DNA of 5,122 nucleotides from Sulfurimonas sp. (GTDB lineage: Bacteria; Campylobacterota; Campylobacteria; Campylobacterales; Sulfurimonadaceae), in assembly GCA_027063295.1 (NCBI GenBank), contig JAMORZ010000171.1, forward strand, positions 1-5,122, in the 5' to 3' direction. Under the pieces are notes generated by a model. That model searched no databases. It worked only from the letters and a program-made list of their open reading frames with translations, and was not told the origin of the DNA. Every line of letters begins with the position of its first letter. Within the stretch, counting starts at the first letter, position 1. Below are positions 1-4,780 of the stretch, piece after piece. The position numbers were made by a program, and so were the translations under genes.

Positions 1-609
1 ATCGTAGCGATGGCAACCACACATGCAACACAACCATGGGCCATTGCATTTAACAAGGTCGCACAAGAGGCGATACTCAAAGACCCGGAGTTCAAACAAG
101 GCTATTATGACCCTGAAGTTATAAAAGAGCAAGGGCTTAGTGGTATGGCAGTGGGGCGTATGGCTGGGCATATCAGCTTTTTATCGCATGAGTCTATGAG
201 TGAGAAGTTTGGCAGAGAGTACAAACGCACCGATGGGCTTTATGAGCTTTTTGGAAAGTTTCAAGTTGAGAGCTATCTTGAGTATAACGGGTACAACTTT
301 ACAAAATGGTTTGACCCTCTTACATACCTCTACATCACAAAAGCTATCAACATCTACGATCTCTCACGTGGATTTGACACACTCAGCGATGCCCTCTCAA
401 AGGTCACAGCAGAGTTGCATCTGCTCAGTTTTAAAAACGATTTGCTTTTTAAAAACTTTGAGATGAAAGAGATTGCCGATACACTCAACTCACTTGGCAA
501 TACAAACCACAACTACATCGACATAGAGAGTGAGTATGGACACGATGCATTTTTGGTGGAACTTGAGAAATTTGAAGATTATCTAAAGGATGTACTAGAT
601 GGAAAATAA
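1..609 (+). CDS. metX: Homoserine O-acetyltransferase MetX, C-terminal part (5' end outside window)
   Basis: MetX transfers an acetyl group from acetyl-CoA to homoserine in the cytoplasm, the first committed step of methionine synthesis by the O-acetylhomoserine route. The frame is already open at base 1 (Ile-Val-Ala before the first Met at 10), so this is the C-terminal ~202 residues of a protein that usually has about 370. The nucleophilic serine and N-terminal half of the alpha/beta-hydrolase fold lie upstream. Numbering from the Met at 10, the family lid region (GLSGMAVGRMAGHISF, 42-57) and the FQVESYLEYNG segment (84-94) are clear. The other two triad members are Asp144 in KNDLLF (codon 439-441) and His178 in YGHDAFLVE (codon 541-543). 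The His motif is strongly diagnostic. The end overlaps xseB by 11 bases, which suggests coupled translation. I cannot exclude a succinyl-CoA preference, because the determining residues are not in view. Confidence 0.93.
   Translation: MVAMATTHATQPWAIAFNKVAQEAILKDPEFKQGYYDPEVIKEQGLSGMAVGRMAGHISFLSHESMSEKFGREYKRTDGLYELFGKFQVESYLEYNGYNFTKWFDPLTYLYITKAINIYDLSRGFDTLSDALSKVTAELHLLSFKNDLLFKNFEMKEIADTLNSLGNTNHNYIDIESEYGHDAFLVELEKFEDYLKDVLDGK
585..590 (+). promoter_or_regulatory. Ribosome binding site for xseB inside metX
   Basis: The sequence AAAGGA ends 8 bases before the ATG at 599. It lies within the last codons of metX and supports ATG 599 as the xseB start despite the 11-base gene overlap. Confidence 0.6.
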
Positions 610-790
610 CGAACTGAGCTTTGAGAAAAAACTTGAGAGTGCAAAAGCTGTACTTGAGGAGCTTATGAAGCCTGAGATCACTTTGCAAGACTCCATAAAA
701 GCATACGAAAAAGGGATGCAAGAGCTCCAAGATGCTCAAAAAATGCTTGAAGAAGCAACACTTAAAATCCAAGAGATAAAAGCTTCATAA
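599..790 (+). CDS. xseB: Exodeoxyribonuclease VII small subunit XseB
   Basis: XseB is the small subunit of exonuclease VII. Several copies bind the large XseA subunit to make a nuclease that degrades single-stranded DNA to oligonucleotides during repair. The 63-residue length fits the family (about 60-80). It shows the family pattern: an N-terminal SFEKKLESAKAVLEEL helix (residues 7-22), then a short turn with LQDSIKAYEKGM (29-40), then a charged amphipathic helix to the end. The S-L-E-x-L and L-x-x-S-(I/L)-x-x-Y-E-x-G positions are the recognisable signature. The start is fixed by the AAAGGA 8 bases upstream. The gene overlaps metX by 11 bases, and its TAA (788-790) directly abuts the next ATG (791), so it is embedded in an operon. 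xseA is not in the window. Confidence 0.9.
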   Translation: MENNELSFEKKLESAKAVLEELMKPEITLQDSIKAYEKGMQELQDAQKMLEEATLKIQEIKAS

Positions 791-1591
791 ATGAGAGCAG
801 CAGTCTTACAGCTCAATGCCCAAGGTATGAGTTCTACAAAGCTTTACAACTATATCCGTATAGCAAATAAAAAAGGGGTAAAAGTACTCCTTTTAGGTGA
901 ATATGTGCTCAACCCGTTTTTTCATGAGCTTCGCACTATGAGTGTAAGTATGATAAAAGAGCAATCACTCCATCAGGTAAAGATACTCAAAGAGCTCAGC
1001 ACCACATACAACCTCACTATTGTAGCACCCCTTATCGTTGTGAAAAAAAAGCAGGTGTATAAAACCATAGCCAAGTTTGCACCCTCCTCTACTGCTTATT
1101 ATGAGCAACAAGTTCTTATAAACTACCCACACTGGAATGAGGAGAAATTTTTTGCCAATGAAGTAAAAAAACTTCAAACACCTCTTATCTTTAAAGTTGA
1201 TGGGTTTCGATTTGGTGTTATGAGTGGGTTTGAGCTTCACTTTGACAAGCTCTTTGAGATGCTCGATGGTAAAAAAATAGACTGTATCCTTACACCTAGT
1301 ATCTCTACATTTGAGTCTTACGAGCGATGGAAAAACCTCATCACAACCCGTGCGTTTACACACAACTGCTACATCCTAAGAGCCAACCGTATCGGTGAAT
1401 ACAAAGAAAAAGAGTATATCTGGCAATTTTATGGAGACTCAATTTTGGCTTCACCCAATGGAGAGTTACTCTCTCATCTTGGCAACTCAGAAGAGCTTAT
1501 GATTGTTGATATGAGTCACAACCAAGTACTTCAGTCTCGCAGACAGTGGGGGTTTTTAGATGCCCTAAAAAAAAGGGAAAGTGATGCTTAA
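791..1591 (+). CDS. Nitrilase-superfamily (carbon-nitrogen hydrolase fold) protein, predicted catalytically inactive or altered
   Basis: The 266-residue length and segment order match the nitrilase/carbon-nitrogen hydrolase superfamily. These are cytoplasmic enzymes that cleave amides or nitriles with a Glu-Lys-Cys triad. Visible segments are an N-terminal MRAAVLQLNAQ strand, LLLGEYVLNPF (residues 33-43) with the triad Glu at 37, NLTIVAPLIV (74-83), FGVMSGFELHFDKLF (141-155), RAFTHNCYILRANRIG (187-202) and FYGDSILASPNGELL (213-227). By my alignment, the triad Lys (usually in a YxKxHL context) is Gln106 in YYEQQVL, and the nucleophilic Cys (usually GvxICYD) is Gly146 in VMSGFEL. Cys165 and Cys193 are outside the catalytic position. 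I therefore infer a pseudoenzyme or a non-hydrolytic role. It starts immediately after the xseB stop with only a weak distant AGAG upstream, so translation is probably coupled. It overlaps the E1-like gene by 8 bases. The substrate or partner is unknown. Confidence 0.85.
   Translation: MRAAVLQLNAQGMSSTKLYNYIRIANKKGVKVLLLGEYVLNPFFHELRTMSVSMIKEQSLHQVKILKELSTTYNLTIVAPLIVVKKKQVYKTIAKFAPSSTAYYEQQVLINYPHWNEEKFFANEVKKLQTPLIFKVDGFRFGVMSGFELHFDKLFEMLDGKKIDCILTPSISTFESYERWKNLITTRAFTHNCYILRANRIGEYKEKEYIWQFYGDSILASPNGELLSHLGNSEELMIVDMSHNQVLQSRRQWGFLDALKKRESDA
1574..1579 (+). promoter_or_regulatory. Ribosome binding site that decides the start of the E1-like gene
   Basis: AGGGAA lies just after an A8 run (1567-1574). 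Its GGG ends 6 bases before ATG 1584 but only 3 bases before the in-frame GTG at 1581. This spacing favours the ATG as the real start. Confidence 0.55.
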
Positions 1592-2255
1592 ATATTTTCA
1601 CAGACAAGTACAACTTTGGGGTGAACAAACACAGCAACAACTCCAAGAAAAAAAGATCGTCATTGTTGGTTCTGGTGGTCTTGGAAGCTCTTTAGCATTT
1701 GCCCTAGGAGCTAGTGGTATCGGTGAGATCCATATGATAGATTTTGATAAAGTGAGTCTACACAATATCCATAGGCAGATCGCTTTTATGATAGGTGATG
1801 AGGGGAAAAATAAAGCACAGATAAATGTAGAGCTTATCTCTAAACGCTGCCCTTACACAAAGACACACCACCATCAGTATGATTTTCAAACATGGGCACA
1901 AAAGGGGATAGAGGTAGATCTTATCATCGATGCGACGGACAATCTCCCTACCCGTTCAGATATCAACAGCTATGCAAAAAAAACAGACACCCCTTGGGTG
2001 TATGGAAGTGTTGAAGCATTTCACGGACAGGTATGCTTTTTTCAAGATGCCTCTTTTGATGATGCATTTAAGATCACACAACAAACACCCGCAGGGATAG
2101 CAGCTCCTATGGTGATGCATATAGCTTCACATCAAGCAAACTTGGCACTTCGCTATCTTGCTGGGCTGAGTGTAAAAAAAGATCTACTCTACTACCTCTT
2201 TTTCAACGAAGATGGAGAGCTTGTCACTCAAAAATTCAAGCTTCCAACAACATAG
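1584..2255 (+). CDS. E1-like adenylating enzyme, HesA/MoeB/ThiF family, without zinc cysteines
   Basis: Members of this family adenylate a carboxylate with ATP, usually the C-terminal Gly of a sulfur-carrier protein (MoaD, ThiS), and sometimes a small molecule or tRNA base (TcdA). Counting from ATG 1584 (223 residues), the sequence shows HRQVQLWGEQ at 6-15, the nucleotide-binding loop GSGGLGSS at 29-36, DFDKVSLHNIHRQ at 53-65 with the conserved Arg64, GKNKA at 74-78 with Lys77, and DATDNLPTR at 116-124 with the Mg/ATP Asp119. The adenylation core is thus complete. The MoeB/ThiF zinc CxxC pairs are missing, and the usual cysteine before the AG-x-x-(A/G)-P segment is Gln167. The only cysteines are 89 and 151. 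It is slightly shorter than MoeB or ThiF (about 250). It overlaps the nitrilase-like gene by 8 bases and converges on the phosphatase gene. The family assignment is firm. The substrate is unknown, and no ThiS/MoaD-like gene is in the window. Confidence 0.85.
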   Translation: MLKYFHRQVQLWGEQTQQQLQEKKIVIVGSGGLGSSLAFALGASGIGEIHMIDFDKVSLHNIHRQIAFMIGDEGKNKAQINVELISKRCPYTKTHHHQYDFQTWAQKGIEVDLIIDATDNLPTRSDINSYAKKTDTPWVYGSVEAFHGQVCFFQDASFDDAFKITQQTPAGIAAPMVMHIASHQANLALRYLAGLSVKKDLLYYLFFNEDGELVTQKFKLPTT

Positions 2256-3030
2256 GCTGTATCATCTCCAAAAAGGCATCTTTTGCCTGTGCATTTGCAC
2301 TTGCTATGATGTAGCCTTTGTGGTGGATAGGATCGATATCATTGCCTTCTAAGTCTGTTACATATCCACCTGCATTTCTTACTATTAAACAAGCTGCAGA
2401 AAGATCCCAAGCATTGGCAGCCTTTTCAAAATATGCAATATAATTACTAAATGCACCTTTTGCCACCATACACATAGAATACGTAATACTTCCACCAATA
2501 GAGGTGAGTTTTTTTACTTTATCCTCTTTAAAAAGCTGATTGAGTGATTTTACAATTGGGTGTTCTCTCTCAGGTTTAAAGTTGACCACCGCCACTCCAT
2601 CATTACTGCGAAGTGGCAAAGTGAGCATCCCTATATAGGACTTTGCACCCTTTTCGGTTTGGAAAAACTCATTGGTAAAAGGGTTATATACTATGGCTAC
2701 AACAACTTCTCCATTTTCAATGAGTGAGAGGTTGATCGCAGATGTGTTTTCATGTGTGATAAACGCCCACGTCCCATCGATGGGATCAATAGCCCAATAA
2801 GGCTTAGCCTCATCTATCTCGTCACAATTTTCTTCACCCATCACCTGAATATCAAAACTATCTTTGAGCCTTTTTGCCATATAGTCCTGTACTTGCTGAT
2901 CTATGCTGCTGATGGGTGTTTTATCGTCTTTAAAGTCAAAACTAAAAGTATTTGTCTCTCTAGCTTCACGAATGATGCGACCAGCTTCTTCAACAATCTG
3001 TTTGGCAATAATGAGATATATATTTCTCAT
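2236..3030 (-). CDS. Inositol monophosphatase / CysQ-family metal-dependent phosphatase
   Basis: This is a 264-residue Mg-dependent, Li-sensitive-type phosphatase of the FIG/IMPase superfamily. These enzymes hydrolyse inositol-1-phosphate, 3'-phosphoadenosine 5'-phosphate (PAP, the CysQ reaction) or fructose-1,6-bisphosphate. Visible motifs are DKTPISSID (36-44), GEEN (65-68) with metal ligand Glu67, WAIDPIDGTWAFI (79-91) with Asp82 and Asp85, SIGGSITYSMCMVAKG (177-192), and NAWDLSAACLIVRNAGGYVTDLEG (from 206) with metal ligand Asp209. All metal ligands are intact, so it should be active. Length fits SuhB/CysQ (about 245-270). Substrate specificity cannot be settled by eye: PAP hydrolysis or IMPase activity are both plausible. 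It starts 6 bases after the cytochrome gene, and a purine-rich AGGGA on the minus strand (3043-3047) lies inside that gene. This implies co-transcription. Its last 20 bases overlap the E1-like gene on the opposite strand. Confidence 0.88.
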   Translation of the reverse strand: MRNIYLIIAKQIVEEAGRIIREARETNTFSFDFKDDKTPISSIDQQVQDYMAKRLKDSFDIQVMGEENCDEIDEAKPYWAIDPIDGTWAFITHENTSAINLSLIENGEVVVAIVYNPFTNEFFQTEKGAKSYIGMLTLPLRSNDGVAVVNFKPEREHPIVKSLNQLFKEDKVKKLTSIGGSITYSMCMVAKGAFSNYIAYFEKAANAWDLSAACLIVRNAGGYVTDLEGNDIDPIHHKGYIIASANAQAKDAFLEMIQPMLLEA

Positions 3031-3036
3031 AAAGGT

Positions 3037-3531
3037 CTACATCCCTGCGATATACTCTGCAAGAGCTTTAATCTCAGCCTCTGAGAGTGTTTTTGTTTTA
3101 CCTTCCATGATAGACTTCATACCTGCACCGTAAGTTTTGTTTTGATATCCAAAAAGTGCATTTTCAATCTTCGCTACATCCCAACCTTGAATCACCTGAG
3201 ATTTTGTTAATGCTTTTTTCTCTGCATGAGCACCATGACATGTTGCACAACTTTTTTTATAAAGTTCTTCAGCATTGACAAGTGTTGGTACAAGTACTTT
3301 TTCAACCTCTTGCGTTTTTGTTTCAACTACTTCTTTTTTCTCGGACACCTTAGGTTCTGTTTTTTCTTGAACTTCCTGAATTTTTTGTACTTTTTCAACA
3401 GGTTTTTCAACTTTTTGTGAAACAACTTTCATCTCACTCACTTCTGTTTTTGCTTGTTGTGCTGTTTTATCTTCAGAACAACCAAACAGTAGTACTAACA
3501 CTGCAGCAGATAAAATAATCTTCATTTTCAT
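3037..3531 (-). CDS. Lipoprotein monohaem cytochrome c (c553-like) with long charged linker
   Basis: This is a small class I cytochrome c, tethered to a membrane by a lipid, that would carry electrons in the periplasm. Numbering from ATG 3531 (164 residues), a basic start and hydrophobic run (IILSAAVLVLLFG) end in a lipobox, LLFGC, with lipidated Cys18. Residues ~20-80 form a low-complexity linker rich in Lys, Glu, Val and Gln, with repeated VEK/VQ units. The haem domain occupies ~86-164: CATCH at 95-99 gives the two thioether cysteines and axial His99. Met138 in YGAGMKSIM is the probable second axial ligand, and LSEAEIKALAEYIAGM is the typical C-terminal helix. The in-frame ATG at 3525 (Met3) has better ribosome-site spacing and may be the true start, giving 162 residues. 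It is the first gene of a unit with the downstream phosphatase. Redox partner unknown. Confidence 0.9.
   Translation of the reverse strand: MKMKIILSAAVLVLLFGCSEDKTAQQAKTEVSEMKVVSQKVEKPVEKVQKIQEVQEKTEPKVSEKKEVVETKTQEVEKVLVPTLVNAEELYKKSCATCHGAHAEKKALTKSQVIQGWDVAKIENALFGYQNKTYGAGMKSIMEGKTKTLSEAEIKALAEYIAGM
3294..3399 (-). repeat. Short direct repeat in the cytochrome linker
   Basis: The 13-base unit GTTGAAAAAGTAC (minus-strand sense) occurs at 3387-3399 and again at 3294-3306. Both copies encode Val-Glu-Lys-Val in the same frame. They bracket most of the charged linker, so slipped pairing could shorten it without breaking the frame. Confidence 0.6.
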
Positions 3532-3533
3532 AA

Positions 3534-3539
3534 CCTCTC
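3534..3539 (-). promoter_or_regulatory. Ribosome binding site for the cytochrome c gene
   Basis: On the minus strand GAGAGG is followed by TT and then ATG-AAA-ATG. It is only 2 bases from the first ATG (3531) but 8 bases from the second (3525), which is the usual spacing. Met3 may therefore be the real start. Confidence 0.6.
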
Positions 3540-3553
3540 ATTTTTTACATACG

Positions 3554-3559
3554 ATTATA
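3554..3559 (-). promoter_or_regulatory. Probable -10 box for the cytochrome c / phosphatase unit
   Basis: A perfect TATAAT on the minus strand lies 22 bases upstream of the cytochrome ATG at 3531. The best -35 look-alike is TTGAGA (3580-3585), but its 20-base spacing is too long to trust. Weak -35 boxes are common in Campylobacterota sigma-70 promoters, so the -10 alone is reasonable evidence. Confidence 0.55.
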
Positions 3560-3606
3560 CTATGCAGAGCTTAACATACTCTCAAGAAATGTAAATACTT
3601 TTTCGA

Positions 3607-3612
3607 TATAAT
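3607..3612 (+). promoter_or_regulatory. Probable -10 box for the dapC unit
   Basis: A perfect TATAAT (in CGATATAATTG) lies 28 bases upstream of ATG 3641. Transcription would begin near 3618-3620, leaving a leader of about 20 bases. No good -35 hexamer is present at 17 bases upstream. The region before it is T- and A-rich, as is usual for these genomes. The ribosome site is a weak AAAGTGAT stretch (3627-3634). Confidence 0.6.
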
Positions 3613-3640
3613 TGCATCAATTTAACAAAGTGATAAAAGT

Positions 3641-4780
3641 ATGAATTTTGAACCCTATCCATTTGAAAAGCTAAACAATCTTTTAGAAAACATCACCCCA
3701 AATGCAAAGTACAAACCAGCAGTTCTCACCATCGGTGAGCCTCAGTTTGAAACACCTGCATTTATACAAGAGACTTTAAAAAACTCCTCGGCACTTTTAA
3801 AGAAGTACCCAAAGACAGGTGGTGAGCCAACTCTAAGAGAAGCGATGAGATTGTTTGTACAAAAACGTTTCAACACATCACTCACAGATGAGCAGATCAT
3901 CCCAACATTTGGAACACGTGAGGTGCTTTTTAACTTCCCTCAGTTTTTACTCAGCCAAAAACAAAACTCGGTGATGGCATATACCAACCCGTTTTATCAG
4001 ATATACGAAGGTGCAGCGATTGCGACAAACTCAAAAGTGATTCACCTTAACCTCACTGAACAAAACAACTTCAAACCTGTAGTAGATGAAGACCAACTAA
4101 GCACATGTGACTTGGTAATCTTAAACTTTCCAAACAATCCAACAGCAGGTGTTTTAAGCAAAGAGGAACTCGCGCACTGGGTCTATCTTGCCCTTAAGCA
4201 TAACTTCGTACTACTCAATGATGAGTGTTACAGTGAACTCTACACAGATGAGCAGATCCCATCTTTGCTAGAGGCAGCAACATTTGCAGGAAACCCAGAG
4301 TTTAAAAATATCCTTGTTATCAACTCCATCTCCAAACGCAGCTCTGCACCAGGGCTTAGAAGCGGGTTTATCGCAGGAGATGCAAAAATTTTAAAAGAGT
4401 ATATGAAGTACCGCACCTATGTTGGATGCGCATCACCTCTGCCACTGCAAAGTGCCGCAGCTGCCGCATGGAGCGATGAGAAGCATGTAGAAGATGCAAG
4501 AGCCATCTACAAACGCAACTTTGAAGTAGCCCAAGAGATACTAGGCACACAGATACCAAAGGCTACATTTTATATCTGGCTCAAAGTAGATGATGCTCTT
4601 GCGTTTACACAAAAACTCTACAAAGAGTACAATGTAAAAGTGCTCCCTGGTGAGTTTTTGGCAAGAGATGATGCAAAGGGTGAGAACCCTGGAGTTGGCT
4701 ATGTTCGTATAGCTTTGGTTGAAGATGAGAGCAAAACAAGAGATGCACTTATGAGAGTAAAGGAATGTTTAGGTGAGTAA
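3641..4780 (+). CDS. dapC: Succinyldiaminopimelate (N-succinyl-L,L-DAP) aminotransferase, DapC type
   Basis: This is a fold-type I PLP aminotransferase of 379 residues, the usual family length. DapC converts N-succinyl-2-amino-6-ketopimelate with glutamate to N-succinyl-L,L-diaminopimelate, which feeds lysine and peptidoglycan in the cytoplasm. Visible parts are LTIGEPQFETP (29-39), the substrate loop YPKTGGEPTLREA (56-68), NFPNNPTAG (162-170) with Asn166, NDECYSELY (193-201) with PLP-ring Asp194 and Tyr197, and SISKRSSAPGLRSGF (229-243) with PLP-lysine Lys232. Arg356 in YVRIAL binds the substrate carboxylate. The SKRS-x-x-PG-x-RSGF block and TGGEPTLREA are typical of the DapC-like aminotransferases annotated in Campylobacterota and Bordetella. 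Other class I specificities remain possible. It has its own promoter and a following overlapping gene. No dap neighbours are in view. Confidence 0.87.
   Translation: MNFEPYPFEKLNNLLENITPNAKYKPAVLTIGEPQFETPAFIQETLKNSSALLKKYPKTGGEPTLREAMRLFVQKRFNTSLTDEQIIPTFGTREVLFNFPQFLLSQKQNSVMAYTNPFYQIYEGAAIATNSKVIHLNLTEQNNFKPVVDEDQLSTCDLVILNFPNNPTAGVLSKEELAHWVYLALKHNFVLLNDECYSELYTDEQIPSLLEAATFAGNPEFKNILVINSISKRSSAPGLRSGFIAGDAKILKEYMKYRTYVGCASPLPLQSAAAAAWSDEKHVEDARAIYKRNFEVAQEILGTQIPKATFYIWLKVDDALAFTQKLYKEYNVKVLPGEFLARDDAKGENPGVGYVRIALVEDESKTRDALMRVKECLGE
4759..4764 (+). promoter_or_regulatory. Ribosome binding site supporting a GTG start downstream of dapC
   Basis: AAAGGA lies near the end of dapC, 8 bases before GTG 4773. 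The only nearby ATG (4765) is out of frame with the long downstream reading frame and terminates quickly, so the GTG is the best start. Confidence 0.6.

Larger units (their letters stand above)
3532..3640. other. Divergent intergenic region
   Basis: This is the only sizeable non-coding stretch in the window (109 bases). It is AT-rich and holds one TATAAT per strand, about 47 bases apart, with the two putative transcription units leaving in opposite directions. I see no convincing operator palindrome, riboswitch or small RNA in it. Confidence 0.7.

Noticed and set aside
200..466. 88-residue plus-strand frame within metX
   Set aside because: It is in another frame of a clearly conserved MetX sequence. 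The Ser/Thr/Leu-rich translation has no motif.
485..772. 95-residue open frame on the minus strand across the metX/xseB junction
   Set aside because: It is antisense to two well-supported genes. The translation is Phe/Leu/Cys/His-rich with no recognisable motif, which is typical of the complement of Lys/Glu-rich coding sequence.
965..1363. 132-residue open frame on the minus strand inside the nitrilase-like gene
   Set aside because: It lies fully within a gene with clear family motifs on the other strand, and it has no ribosome site or domain. Its cysteines arise from antisense codons.
1581..1583. GTG as the start of the E1-like gene
   Set aside because: It is only 3 bases from the ribosome site, whereas the adjacent ATG 1584 has normal spacing and is the stronger codon.
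2218..2242. Rho-independent terminator between the convergent operons
   Set aside because: The stem is only 6 base pairs, the loop is 13 bases, and there is no T tract on either side. It is recorded as a weak hairpin rather than as a terminator feature.
2752..3133. Two overlapping plus-strand frames (110 and 76 residues) across the phosphatase start
   Set aside because: Both are antisense to the conserved IMPase motifs, have no homologous features, and overlap each other in different frames.
3580..3585. TTGAGA as the -35 box of the cytochrome promoter
   Set aside because: Spacing to the -10 box is 20 bases, outside the usual 16-18 range.
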